DNA from: JANMDU01 sp043777675
GTDB lineage: Bacteria > Pseudomonadota > Gammaproteobacteria > Burkholderiales > Burkholderiaceae_C
NCBI GenBank assembly: GCA_043777675.1
Contig: JAYWHR010000072.1
Location: 1 to 64,000, forward strand
Reading direction: 5' to 3'
Length of the DNA: 64,000 nucleotides
Position numbers and translations under genes: made by a program. This document shows, piece by piece, positions 1 through 8,727 of the stretch (positions are counted from its first letter, which is position 1; each line of letters begins with the position of its first letter). The notes below the pieces were generated by a model. That model was not told the origin of the DNA and did no database searches. It was given only the letters and a program-made list of their open reading frames with translations.

Positions 1-46
1 AGCCGTCTGGCGCTACACTGCACTGCCGTTTCCAGCCTACGGCCAA

Positions 47-90
47 GGTGACATTTCTATTTGATGCAACTGGGTGACATTTCTATTTGA
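47..90. repeat. two 18-bp direct repeats left of the IS30 element
   Basis: The 18-mer ggtgacatttctatttga occurs at 47-64 and again, identically, at 73-90, a period of 26 bp. Repeated short terminal motifs of this kind are known at the ends of some IS families such as IS21, so this may be the end of another element lying left of the window. The link to any particular IS family is a guess; the repeat itself is directly visible. Confidence 0.5.
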
Positions 91-133
91 CGCTGACAAG
101 AAGTAACCGCTCAAAGCATGAGCGCTATAATTT

Positions 134-1255
134 GGTGAGTTCAAGTACGAACTGCGTGAGAGCGGCAAATTGGGTGGTTCAGGAGGTAATGTCATGATTG
201 CCCAAAAGACCTACCCAGTCACTCACGCACATCATGAGCAAATATCACCACCTGAACCAAGCGCAAAGATACCAGATCGAGGCCTTATTGGGGCAATCGA
301 TCAAGCCGCAAGCGATTAGCCAGCAACTGGGCTGTCACGTTGACACCATCAAACGCGAGATCCAGCGCAGCGTAGGCGCTGATGGCCTGTACCGGGCAGA
401 CAGCGCTCAGACTAGTAGCGACATCCGTCAAGCGGCCAGCAGAAACGCCCGCCAAATCACCCATCATGTGTGGCAACAAGTTGAGCAGCACTTGCGCTTG
501 GAGCTATCACCCGAGCAAGTCTCAGGCAGGCTAGCTGAGCAGTTGGCCATTCAGGTCAGCCACGAGAGCATCTACCTGTACATCTACGCGCAATCGCGTG
601 ATCAGGGTCGCAGTATTGCCCATTTGCACTGTCATCGAAAGAAGAGGAAAAAGCGCTGCAAAATCGATGCTGCGCAGCGTAACCAACGCGGGGCGATCAA
701 AAATCGGACAGACATTGAACAGCGCCCCGCCGTGGTCGAGGACAAAGTACGTATCGGGGACTGGGAGGGAGACACCATGGTGGGAGCTAAGCATCTGGGC
801 GGCTTGGTCACGATGGTGGATCGGCTCTCGCGCTATACCTTGGCGAGGGCATTGATCAGGCGCTGCGCGCTGCCCACCAGCCAGGCGATCTGCGAGATGC
901 TCGGCCCCCACGCCCAGCGCTGCCACACCATCACGCTGGACAACGGCTCAGAGTTTGCACTGCATCAGGAGTTTGGCGCTGCTTTGGGCGCTAGTGTGTA
1001 CTTTGCCAGACCTCACAGCCCTTGGCAGCGGGGCCTCAATGAGAACACCAATGGTTTGCTGCGCCAGTATTTCCCCAAAGGCTCTTGCATGCGAGAGATC
1101 ACTGAACAACAGGTGCAGCATGCGGTGGACAGACTGAACCATCGGCCAAGAAAGTGTCTGGGCTGGAGAACACCTCATGAGGTGTTCTTTGACCTGCCGA
1201 TGATTAAACTTACACTATGAACTTGGCTCTCACGCAGTTCGTACTTGAACTCACC
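134..1255 (+). mobile_element. complete IS30-family insertion sequence
   Basis: The ends are perfect 30-bp inverted repeats: 134-163 (begins ggtgagttcaagtacg) and 1226-1255 (ends cgtacttgaactcacc). They enclose one transposase gene that nearly fills the 1122-bp element. TTT at 131-133 and at 1256-1258 is a possible 3-bp target duplication, a size compatible with IS30 elements. The right-hand flank runs straight into a copy of the window's dispersed repeat, so the element sits at the T-rich edge of that repeat. Confidence 0.9.
198..1220 (+). CDS. IS30-family transposase
   Basis: This 340-residue DDE transposase cuts and joins the element ends. An N-terminal helix-turn-helix (about residues 35-57, QAISQQLGCHVDTIKREI) is followed by the catalytic core with D192 in WEGDTMVG, D248 in TLDNGSEF and E282 in NENTNG. 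The D248-E282 spacing of 33 residues is typical of IS30. The start is uncertain: a TTG at 198 lies 10 nt after AGGAGGT (181-187), while the family-typical start MSKYHHLNQ corresponds to an ATG at 234 with no clear ribosome site. The best-placed ATG, at 194, is in another frame and opens a 41-codon ORF ending near 319. The reading frame is intact, so the element may be active. Confidence 0.92.
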   Translation: MPKRPTQSLTHIMSKYHHLNQAQRYQIEALLGQSIKPQAISQQLGCHVDTIKREIQRSVGADGLYRADSAQTSSDIRQAASRNARQITHHVWQQVEQHLRLELSPEQVSGRLAEQLAIQVSHESIYLYIYAQSRDQGRSIAHLHCHRKKRKKRCKIDAAQRNQRGAIKNRTDIEQRPAVVEDKVRIGDWEGDTMVGAKHLGGLVTMVDRLSRYTLARALIRRCALPTSQAICEMLGPHAQRCHTITLDNGSEFALHQEFGAALGASVYFARPHSPWQRGLNENTNGLLRQYFPKGSCMREITEQQVQHAVDRLNHRPRKCLGWRTPHEVFFDLPMIKLTL

Positions 1256-1316
1256 TTTTCATAGCGCTTGGCGCAATACTGTTGCCGGCTACCAAGCCAT
1301 TTGGCTCTCAATAATC
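1256..1316 (+). repeat. dispersed GCCGGC-core repeat, copy 1
   Basis: It reads catagcgcttggcgcaatac followed by tgttgccggctaccaagcc and an AT-rich tail. This matches the other copies over the atagc, gcgca and gccggcta blocks. It lies between the right end of the IS30 element and the stop codon of the downstream wax-ester synthase on the minus strand, so here it is essentially intergenic. Confidence 0.75.
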
Positions 1317-2940
1317 AATTGAAAGGCCAGGCCTTGCCCTCCCAAGGCAGCATTTGAGTGATCATGCTGAGCTTAGCAAACTCAGGAGCGAATTCGTCGA
1401 TGATGGCTTGAGGATTCGGGCAGAGCTTCGCATCGGTGATTAGGCCGAATTGCACGCCCCCTCCGTAGCTCAAAATACTCACGCCCATGCCTACATCGCC
1501 CGCCTGCGGCACCCAAAACATCAGCTCTTCAATAGTTGCGCCCAAGAAGGTGTGCTTTTCGCGCGGGCCAGGCACATTAGTCATCACTGCTGTGGTTTTC
1601 TTGGAGAACAAATTCAGTATCGCATCTTGCGCAGGCTTGACGAGCAGACCCGCCACAGAGAGCATGCTGAAAGCGAGCAAGGGCTGGTAGCTGCTCTTCA
1701 AATCATTCATTCGCTTACGAACTTCAAATACGCGCTCCACAGGATTTTGCAAGCCAATTGGCAGCAGGAGCGCTGCCAAGCCAAAGCGGTTGCCTAACTT
1801 ATAAGCCTGCTCAATCGGGCGCAAATTTACAGGCACCATCGCACGGATTTCTTGGCCATCGACGCTATCGCCCAGATTGCGCAAGTACTCGCCAATCGCG
1901 CCCGCTACACAAGCCAGTAGCACGTCGTTGATCGAGCAATCTAGCGCCTTGCTCACAGCTTTTACTTCTGCCAACGGAATGGGCGCACACCATGCAACGC
2001 TTTTGACGCCACCGGGTTTGCCTTTTAAGCGTGTGGGCGAATCATTAGGCATGAGAGCCATAGCAGCCAAATCTCGGGCGAGTTTGCCGCCCAAGCCAGC
2101 CATAGCAATCGCACCGCCCAAGCCTTTTTGCGGATCCGCGAGCATGTGTAGCGTGCTGGCTGCGCTGCTACTAACCTGCGCCACAGCTTTGATCGCGCGG
2201 CTTTGCAGCGGCTTGAGCAAATGCTCAAATATCCAATCTTGCGGCGCACTCGAACCCGATGTAGAGCCTTCTTTTTGTCTGCGTTCAGGTGGCTGAAGAC
2301 CACCATCCATGATCGACATCGTGACCGAGATCAGCGCAATACCGTCTGCAATACAGTGGTGAATCCGCGCGATCAGCGCAGAGCCCTTCGTGCCGTCGGC
2401 CAATGTGTAATCTTCGATCAAATGGAATTGCCACAGCGCACGTTTGGGGTGCAGCGGCGTCGTCGTCAGCTCGGCCACGCGCGCTTGAAAAGCCTCTTGT
2501 GGGCTCTGCCCTTTTTTATACGTCAGTATTTCTGACACCACATGGTTGTCAATGTCAAACTTGGCATCGTTGACCCAAGTTGCGCCCGCAGTGTCTTGCA
2601 CGACACGCTGCTTGAAGCGCCGGTATTTGAGCAGCTTATCTTTCACGCGCACGCGCATCGCATCAAGCTCAATCCCCGGGCAGAGCACCCACACGCCCAC
2701 GATCATCATCAGGTTCTCAGGCGTATCCATGCGCAGCCAAGCCGTATCGACTTTGGTCATCCGCTCGCCTGTTAAGCCCAGCGTGCCAGCCACCGCGTTT
2801 TGCACCTCTTTGCCTACTTTGCGCGCCGCATTGCCAGCCACTGCAGCAGTCTGCCCCGCATCCGCGGCTTGGCGCGCCACGATCTCTGCAAAATCTTGCG
2901 CCAGTAATTCGATTTCTTGTGCGATGAAACGTGTCACCAT
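1315..2940 (-). CDS. wax-ester synthase/diacylglycerol acyltransferase (WS/DGAT)
   Basis: This 541-residue protein belongs to the bacterial bifunctional WS/DGAT family, which transfers acyl groups from acyl-CoA to fatty alcohols or diacylglycerol to make storage lipids. The catalytic motif HHxxxDG appears as HHCIADG at residues 194-200, and the C-terminal half carries the conserved NDVLLACVAGAIGEYL and MTNVPGP blocks. The family usually starts near the block MTKVDTAWLRMDTPEN (residue 61 here), so about 60 Ala-rich residues precede it; either a genuine extension or a start at Met61 is possible. A small acyl-CoA-binding protein is divergently encoded next door, which suits acyl-CoA metabolism. 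A second WS/DGAT lies at 17663-19228. Confidence 0.88.
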   Translation of the reverse strand: MVTRFIAQEIELLAQDFAEIVARQAADAGQTAAVAGNAARKVGKEVQNAVAGTLGLTGERMTKVDTAWLRMDTPENLMMIVGVWVLCPGIELDAMRVRVKDKLLKYRRFKQRVVQDTAGATWVNDAKFDIDNHVVSEILTYKKGQSPQEAFQARVAELTTTPLHPKRALWQFHLIEDYTLADGTKGSALIARIHHCIADGIALISVTMSIMDGGLQPPERRQKEGSTSGSSAPQDWIFEHLLKPLQSRAIKAVAQVSSSAASTLHMLADPQKGLGGAIAMAGLGGKLARDLAAMALMPNDSPTRLKGKPGGVKSVAWCAPIPLAEVKAVSKALDCSINDVLLACVAGAIGEYLRNLGDSVDGQEIRAMVPVNLRPIEQAYKLGNRFGLAALLLPIGLQNPVERVFEVRKRMNDLKSSYQPLLAFSMLSVAGLLVKPAQDAILNLFSKKTTAVMTNVPGPREKHTFLGATIEELMFWVPQAGDVGMGVSILSYGGGVQFGLITDAKLCPNPQAIIDEFAPEFAKLSMITQMLPWEGKAWPFN

Positions 2941-3060
2941 GAAGGCTGTCTCCGGAATAGCTGCAATTTTTTGAGGGATTTCCTCATATTGTGGCTTGAT
3001 TCACTGCGCTAAGATAGAAAGCGCTAACCCTTACCAGTGACACAATTTTTGGAGAACACC

Positions 3061-3318
3061 ATGGCCACCAGCCTCAAAGCAAAATTCGACAAAGCCGCCG
3101 CAGACTCAAAAAACCTCTCCGAGCGCCCCGACAACGCAACACTGCTTAAAATTTATTCGCTCTACAAGCAAGGCAGCGTAGGCGACAACGAAGAGAAAAA
3201 ACCTGGCTTTACCGACATGGTCGGCCGCGCAAAATGGGATGCTTGGGACAAGCTCAAAGGCACCGATGCGAAAGATGCGATGCAGCAATATGTCGATTTG
3301 ATCGAATCGCTGACGTAA
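3061..3318 (+). CDS. acyl-CoA-binding protein (ACBP)
   Basis: This 85-residue protein matches the eukaryote-like ACBP family, small four-helix proteins that bind long-chain acyl-CoA in the cytosol. The signature region LLKIYSLYKQGSVGDN and the later KWDAWDKLKG block (ligand-binding Tyr and Lys residues in the family) are present, and the length is the usual 85-90. I chose ATG 3061 because GGAGA lies 5 nt upstream; the in-frame GTG at 3037 has no such site. It is divergent from the WS/DGAT at 1315-2940, suggesting a joint role in acyl-CoA trafficking. Confidence 0.92.
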   Translation: MATSLKAKFDKAAADSKNLSERPDNATLLKIYSLYKQGSVGDNEEKKPGFTDMVGRAKWDAWDKLKGTDAKDAMQQYVDLIESLT

Positions 3319-3342
3319 ACAGCCCGCCGCGCTAGGTGCACT

Positions 3343-3375
3343 GAAACGAAGGCTGGGATGCCCAGCTTTCGTTCC
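3343..3375. terminator. hairpin between convergent genes
   Basis: gaaacgaaggctggg pairs with cccagctttcgttcc across the 3-nt loop atg, with one G-U pair. It lies between the convergent ends of the ACBP gene and the secretion adaptor gene. The T-tract is poor on either side, so termination may be weak. Confidence 0.6.
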
Positions 3376-3384
3376 TTATGCAGT

Positions 3385-4569
3385 CTACTTTTCAGTCAGT
3401 GCCTCTGACAATGTTTTATTAAACGGCTTAAGCAAATATTGCATGACAGTTTTCTGCCCCGTCTTGATCTCAACCGTTGCCGTCATGCCAGGAATCACCT
3501 CGGTTTTTTCGCCTCGCGGTGAACGCAGTGTTGCATCTGTAATCGTTATGGTGGCACGGTAATAGCGCACATCGTCTTTGGCGCTTTCTTCGCGCAACGT
3601 ATCTGGAGAAATGTAGGTGAGCTTGCCCTTCATCGCGCCATAGATGGAGTAATCATAGGCATCCAGCTTCACAATAGTTTCCAAACCTGGCTTTAAAAAC
3701 CCAATATCTACAGGGCGAATCTTGGCCTCAACCAGCAGTTCTTCTTCCAGTGGAACGATCTGCAAAATCTCCTCAGCAGCTCTCACCACACCGCCAATCG
3801 TGGTGAAGCGTACGTTTTTCACGATTCCGCGCATCGGGGAGGTAATGTCTGCTTGCTGCACTTGGTCTTTGCGGCCCACCAATACTTGGGATGCGGCAGC
3901 CAATTCGTCTTGCGCTTTGGCCAGCTCCCCTTGCGCTTCTGTCACATAACGATTATTTCGGATCGCAATTTGGCTTCTGATGTCATTGACCTGTCGCTCA
4001 AGGCGAATGATTTCCACCTGAGAGACTTCACCCGTTTTGGCCAAAGGTAGATTCAGCTTGAGCTCATTGTCTGCCAAGCTCATACCTCGCTCCAGCACAC
4101 TTATTTCTTCTTTTAAGCTTTGCAAGCGCCGATCAAACATAATGCGTTGCGCCGAAGTAATTTCGCTGTAACTGGCCACACTGGCAGGAAAAATTAGCGC
4201 TGTATTGCTCAGCTCAGCGCGTGTGCGCGCAATCGCTGCTGTGAGCGCCGCCACCTTGGCTGCACTCTCGCCCACCACGGCTTGCGGGCGACCGCTATCG
4301 AGCTGCACCAACAACTCACCTTTTTCAACCTGCTGGCCTTCGCGCACCAGCATTTTCTTCACAATGCCGCCATCCACGGCTTGCACGGTTTGCAAACGGG
4401 AGGTTGGGATCAAGCTGGCTGGCGCACGGGTAATTTCATCCATCTGCGAAGCGTAAGCCCAGTAGCCGCCGGCCGCCAACATGCCACCGATCAGGGCCAG
4501 AAGTAACCCAGCTGTCCATACGCCGCGTGACTGCCCTTCTTCATAAACCATTAAATCACCTCGGCTCAT
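3385..4569 (-). CDS. HlyD-family type I secretion periplasmic adaptor
   Basis: This 394-residue membrane fusion protein bridges the inner-membrane ABC exporter and the outer-membrane channel. A single N-terminal membrane segment (about residues 18-40, VWTAGLLLALIGGMLAAGGY) follows a short cytoplasmic stretch. Next come a lipoyl/biotinyl-like half-motif (GGIVKKMLVREGQQVEKGELL), a long coiled-coil region (about 100-230), the second lipoyl half (ITSPMRGIVKNVRFTTIGG) and a beta-rich C-terminus ending in VIPGMTATVEIKTG, diagnostic of HlyD/LapC adaptors. Its ATG overlaps the exporter stop codon in ATGA, so the two are translationally coupled. Confidence 0.93.
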   Translation of the reverse strand: MSRGDLMVYEEGQSRGVWTAGLLLALIGGMLAAGGYWAYASQMDEITRAPASLIPTSRLQTVQAVDGGIVKKMLVREGQQVEKGELLVQLDSGRPQAVVGESAAKVAALTAAIARTRAELSNTALIFPASVASYSEITSAQRIMFDRRLQSLKEEISVLERGMSLADNELKLNLPLAKTGEVSQVEIIRLERQVNDIRSQIAIRNNRYVTEAQGELAKAQDELAAASQVLVGRKDQVQQADITSPMRGIVKNVRFTTIGGVVRAAEEILQIVPLEEELLVEAKIRPVDIGFLKPGLETIVKLDAYDYSIYGAMKGKLTYISPDTLREESAKDDVRYYRATITITDATLRSPRGEKTEVIPGMTATVEIKTGQKTVMQYLLKPFNKTLSEALTEK

Positions 4570-6923
4570 GATGGCGCTCCCATTCCTTGTGCCGTGTTGA
4601 GCCCAGAAGCCAGATTGCCACCCAAAGAACGCTGCACTGGGCGCTGCGCTGAGCGTTGCACAGGGTGCGCGCCTTGTGCTGGCGTGCCATCAATGGGTCG
4701 GCCTTGCGCGTCTAGTTTGATGCCACCGGTTTGTAAAAGCTTGAGCACGCCTTCTTTCGGGCCATCGGCAATCACGCGGCCTTGCTCCATCACCACGACC
4801 CGATTGGCCCACTGCAGCATGGAAGGCTTGTGCGTCACCACCACCAAAGTGACGGCCGGGTTTTTCACCCAATCTAAACGTTGTATCAGCTCTGTCTCGC
4901 TTTGCTGATCCATCGAAGCCGTGGGCTCATCGAGCAAACACACGACTGGCTCACACAACATCATGCGCGCCAAGCCCACGGCCTGCCGCTGGCCGCCCGA
5001 TAAGCCGCCCCCGCCTTCAAAGATCGGCATATCTAAGCCCTGCGGATGCACTTGCACCATGCGGTCTACGCCTGTGGCCTTGATCGCCGCCATCAGTTTA
5101 TCGTCACTGACCGGGCCGCAGCCCAACAGCAGATTTTCTTTCAAGGTGCCTGCAAACAAGCGCACATCTTGCGTGAGATAACCGACCGATTCTCGAAAGC
5201 GCGTGGGGTCAATTTGCGAAACATCTAGGCCATCGAGCCTGACTCGCCCACGCGTTGGTAAATACAAGCCCGATAGCAAGCGCAGCAAAGTTGATTTACC
5301 CGAACCCGTGCGCCCAAGAATGGCCACTTTTTCTCCGGGTTGAATCAAAATGTGTTGTAAATCCACAGCCAGCATATCGTTGGCAACATAGGAGAACTGC
5401 AGATTTTGAACTTGCAACTGCCCAGCATGTTTATCCAAGCTAATGAAGCTTTGATCAGCGGGCCTGTCTACAGGCAAGCCCATGATATTGTCGAGCGTTT
5501 CTGTGCTGCTGCGCGCTTGGTGATAGCGCACAAGCAATGCCACCAAGCCACTGACGGGCTGCATACAGCGCCCCACCAAAATACTCACCGCCACCAACGC
5601 ACCGGTTGTCAAATCGCCCTTGGTGGTCAGGTACACGCCCATCACGATCACGGCCACGTAAACCACTTGCGAGAGTGTGTAGGCCAGGTTGTTATTGAGG
5701 TTGCTCCAATTCTTGGTTTTGAGCATCGTGCCCGAGAGCAATTGAGACAACTCCTGCCAGCGCCGCGACATGCGCCACTCGGCATTGAGCGTTTTGAGCG
5801 TTTCCGCACCTTCGACGGCTTCAATCAACAAGCCCGAACGCGCCGAGCCCTCACGCTGATTAGCGCGCGCAAGTTTTGCCAGCGGAATCTGCACCAACAA
5901 GCTGAGCAAAATCATCAGAGGTATAGCAATCGCTGGCACCCAAACCAAGGAGCCGCCAATCACGTAGATCATGATCAAAAACACCAGAATAAACGGCAAA
6001 TCAGAAATCACAAACAACACGCCTGACATCAAAAATTCGCGCACGGATTCATGCTCACGCAACTGCGATATAAACGTGCCCATATGTTGCGGCCTAGCCT
6101 CCATACGCACGCCCAGCGCTTGCTCAAACACCTGGCCAGAGAGCTTCAGATCCACCCGCCGGCTGGCTGTATCGATCAAATATGAGCGCAGTGAGCGCAG
6201 CACGAAATCAAACACATACAAACCCAATACGCCAATTGTTAATACCCACAGCGTGCTTTGTGCGTTGGTTGGGATGACGCGGTCATAAATCTGCAACGAG
6301 TACAGCGCCGCCAGAGCGGCCAAGATATTGATAAACGCAGCGCCAATGGCACCTTGCGCATACAAGCCCCACTGGCGGCGCACCGTAGCCCAAATCCAAG
6401 CGCGGGGCGTACGCGCTGGGCCAAACATTTCTTCATGCAAACGCCTGCGCTCCAGCTGCACAGTTATCCAGCCCAGCACATCAGTGTCGGTGATCAACTC
6501 AGGCTGGGCGCGCTCTTGCGCCACTCGCTCAAGCACCTCAGCTTGGCCTGTGCCGCCGGGAGAAATGGGCGGCGCGTCCTCAGTCAAGCGAGAGCGCACA
6601 AATTTCGCTGTATTGGAGAGTACCCATTCTCCATCCTGTGTTTTGCCGCGCACCAGCACACAGGTACCATTCTTGAGCAGCGCTACGGCGGGAAACTCGT
6701 TATGCCCTGCGCTGTTTTTTGGGACATTCACCACTCCCTCGCGTAACTTGACGCGTATCCCAAGCTCGGACGCACAGTTTTGTAATGCACCTAGCTCGTG
6801 TGATCCGGCTGGCAAAGCAACGCGCTGCGAAAAAATATCGTGGGAGAGCGTATGCCCGCGCCAGCGCAACCAGTGTGACATGCTCGTCACAAAGCTGTCG
6901 CGGTCAATCAAAAGTTTAGCCAT
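4566..6923 (-). CDS. type I secretion ABC exporter, permease-ATPase fusion
   Basis: This 785-residue protein (start ATG 6923; an in-frame TTG lies 9 nt upstream) is the inner-membrane motor of a type I secretion system of LapB/RtxB type. The N-terminal ~130 residues resemble the C39-peptidase-like domain but no catalytic cysteine is seen at the expected position, as in exporters of RTX proteins and adhesins that keep their N-terminus. The membrane domain spans about residues 190-460. The ATPase shows Walker A GRTGSGKST (about 537), signature LSGGQ (about 641) and Walker B VVCLLDEP (about 660). About 60 Gln/Arg/Gly-rich residues form the tail. It is transcribed between the outer-membrane channel and adaptor genes. 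Confidence 0.93.
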   Translation of the reverse strand: MAKLLIDRDSFVTSMSHWLRWRGHTLSHDIFSQRVALPAGSHELGALQNCASELGIRVKLREGVVNVPKNSAGHNEFPAVALLKNGTCVLVRGKTQDGEWVLSNTAKFVRSRLTEDAPPISPGGTGQAEVLERVAQERAQPELITDTDVLGWITVQLERRRLHEEMFGPARTPRAWIWATVRRQWGLYAQGAIGAAFINILAALAALYSLQIYDRVIPTNAQSTLWVLTIGVLGLYVFDFVLRSLRSYLIDTASRRVDLKLSGQVFEQALGVRMEARPQHMGTFISQLREHESVREFLMSGVLFVISDLPFILVFLIMIYVIGGSLVWVPAIAIPLMILLSLLVQIPLAKLARANQREGSARSGLLIEAVEGAETLKTLNAEWRMSRRWQELSQLLSGTMLKTKNWSNLNNNLAYTLSQVVYVAVIVMGVYLTTKGDLTTGALVAVSILVGRCMQPVSGLVALLVRYHQARSSTETLDNIMGLPVDRPADQSFISLDKHAGQLQVQNLQFSYVANDMLAVDLQHILIQPGEKVAILGRTGSGKSTLLRLLSGLYLPTRGRVRLDGLDVSQIDPTRFRESVGYLTQDVRLFAGTLKENLLLGCGPVSDDKLMAAIKATGVDRMVQVHPQGLDMPIFEGGGGLSGGQRQAVGLARMMLCEPVVCLLDEPTASMDQQSETELIQRLDWVKNPAVTLVVVTHKPSMLQWANRVVVMEQGRVIADGPKEGVLKLLQTGGIKLDAQGRPIDGTPAQGAHPVQRSAQRPVQRSLGGNLASGLNTAQGMGAPS

Positions 6924-6940
6924 TGTTATCAATCACTACT

Positions 6941-7000
6941 AAATTAATAGCGCACTTCGCAGCAATCATGCCGGCTATATGCTGTTTTTATCATTAAAAC
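6941..7000 (+). repeat. dispersed GCCGGC-core repeat, copy 2
   Basis: attaatagcgcacttcgcag followed by caatcatgccggctatatgc and ctgtttttatc-type tail. This is an intergenic copy in the gap between the exporter start and the outer-membrane channel stop, within the type I secretion operon. Confidence 0.7.
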
Positions 7001-7036
7001 ACAAACAAACACGACAAATATTTTGTACAACCAGGC

Positions 7037-8290
7037 TTAAGGCGTGCTCAGCAATTCTCCAGCCAGCGATTTCATCTGCACCCAGCCGTCCCATGCTTGA
7101 TAGTGTGCCTCGGCAGTGCGGGCATTGGCGCTGTAGATGTCGTTCAACGTATTCATCACCTCAGTCCAAGTGCGCCGGCCAAGCGAGAATTGGCTTTGAA
7201 ATTGTTCTGTGGTCCGACGCGCGGCCTCTAGTTGATCTTTAGCGGAGGTTTTGCGAGCAAACGCAGCGCTAAACGCCGCCTCTGCAGTCGCTGCGGAATC
7301 CTCCAAACTCTGCTGTGTGCTGGCGATGGCCAGCTCAGCGGCGCGGGCTTTCTCATCAGCTGCACGCACCTTGTCGCGTGCAGAAAGCGCCACATCGCCC
7401 TGCCAATTAAGCCCGAAGCCTGCAGACCAATCATTGCGATTGCTGCCCGCAGCCATCAAACGCGAAGCCTTTGCTGCGAGCTGAGGATACAGTGCAGAGC
7501 CCATCGCCTTTGCATCATCGCGTAGCGCTTGTGACTCCAAGCGCTGCGAAGCAATGCGCGGGCTCGCCTCGACAGCCTTGGTGAGCAACACATCGCCGCT
7601 ATACGGCAAGGGCGGCGGCTCAGGCCAATCCAGCGCGGCATCTTGCGGCGCGTTGAGCTGAGTGATGATTTGGTATTGGCGACGCAGCAGATTGAGAGAT
7701 TCGCGCTGATCAATAACCTGCGCCTGTGCTTGAACAAGCCGAGTTTGTGCAATCGATACATCAGCAACTGTATTGACCCCGCCCTCTTGTCGCCGTCGAA
7801 TGTTGGCTAAAAATTGCTCATGCAAAGTTACATTGCTTTGCGCCACCCCCAGCAGCGCAGTCGCGCGAGCCAAAGCCACAGTGACACGTGCGCCGCGCAG
7901 CGCAGCATCGTGCTCAAATTCTGCTGTACTCTTCTTGCTGGCATTTAAGCGCTTTTCTAGTGCCGCCTTCTCATGGCTACGACGCCCAAAATCATAAAGC
8001 GGCTGCTCTGCATTGAAGCTCACGCCTCGCGCTCCCGGCGTGCCTGCTGTTGAGCTCACACCAAACTGTGGATACCAAGCATATTTAGCGCCATCCAAAA
8101 GCGCTCGAGCCGATGCTTCCTGTGCCTGCCCGCTAGCGACCAGAGGCGTAGCTAGCGCGGCAGCGCGCGCTGCATTGACTATCGGCACTGGAATGTGTTG
8201 TGCATGGGCGAATTGGGTCAAGCCCACACTGCCTAGCCAAGCCACAACGCAGCAGCGCATGATGGCCTTTCTTTTCGCAACTCGCATCAT
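7037..8290 (-). CDS. TolC-family outer-membrane channel of type I secretion
   Basis: This protein of about 417 residues belongs to the outer-membrane efflux (TolC) family and should form the exit duct of the neighbouring exporter. A signal peptide is visible (hydrophobic stretch then FAHA before QHIPVP). The mature part is mostly long alpha-helical, Ala/Gln/Arg-rich repeats, including YPQFGVSS near the start and the family-typical GRRTWTEVMNTLNDIYSA near the end. I prefer ATG 8290 because AAAGGT precedes it; the longer frame begins at GTG 8311. It is the first gene of the three-gene secretion operon on the minus strand. Confidence 0.9.
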   Translation of the reverse strand: MMRVAKRKAIMRCCVVAWLGSVGLTQFAHAQHIPVPIVNAARAAALATPLVASGQAQEASARALLDGAKYAWYPQFGVSSTAGTPGARGVSFNAEQPLYDFGRRSHEKAALEKRLNASKKSTAEFEHDAALRGARVTVALARATALLGVAQSNVTLHEQFLANIRRRQEGGVNTVADVSIAQTRLVQAQAQVIDQRESLNLLRRQYQIITQLNAPQDAALDWPEPPPLPYSGDVLLTKAVEASPRIASQRLESQALRDDAKAMGSALYPQLAAKASRLMAAGSNRNDWSAGFGLNWQGDVALSARDKVRAADEKARAAELAIASTQQSLEDSAATAEAAFSAAFARKTSAKDQLEAARRTTEQFQSQFSLGRRTWTEVMNTLNDIYSANARTAEAHYQAWDGWVQMKSLAGELLSTP

Positions 8291-8668
8291 TAACTTACCT
8301 TTAGTTCTCACTTCGCATTTGCAGATACTGCTTGCACTTTAACTTCTGCCCCATCAAGTTACGACTCAGATGATTTCCAGCGATGGTGACGCCCAGTCCT
8401 AAGCGCACCGTGCAAAACAAGTGATAGTCTAGTTGATTCGCTAAAGCTAAAAGTTGCTTGCTGCGAGGTTTGTATTGGGTACGCGCACTCGCTCGTACCC
8501 AAGCATGCCTTGATATTTCAGCCTTGTTTGGTCCACATGCACAGCAATGCCACCTGTCCATGCCGGCGGTACAGATGGGGCACGAAGCTTTCGGTGCAAG
8601 GGGAGGTCGTTGGTGAGGAATGTGTCTACGGTGACGAATGATCAATGCGCAACACAGCGATTTGATCG
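8291..8668. other. gap without a recognised gene, upstream of the secretion operon
   Basis: A minus-strand frame is open across 8301-8717 (138 codons). It is Cys- and His-rich in its first half (CPICTAGMDRWHCCAC) but I recognise no family, and it runs through the katG terminator, so expression as a protein is doubtful. It may be a decayed gene. The promoter of the secretion operon should lie in its last part, near 8300-8400. Confidence 0.4.
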
Positions 8669-8702
8669 AAAAAAAAGGCGGGTGAATCTTCCGCCTTTTT
8701 TT
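8669..8702. terminator. intrinsic terminator downstream of katG
   Basis: Perfect stem aaaaaaaaggcgg / ccgccttttttt with the 9-nt loop gtgaatctt. The tract of A on one side and T on the other makes it able to work in both directions. It lies 26 nt past the katG stop codon on the minus strand. Confidence 0.9.
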
Positions 8703-8727
8703 AGGTGCCCAATGCAATCACTTCTGA

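Noticed and set aside
8301..8717. 138-codon minus-strand ORF with several cysteines
   Set aside because: It crosses the strong katG terminator, matches no family I know, and has no ribosome site; kept only as a note on the gap.
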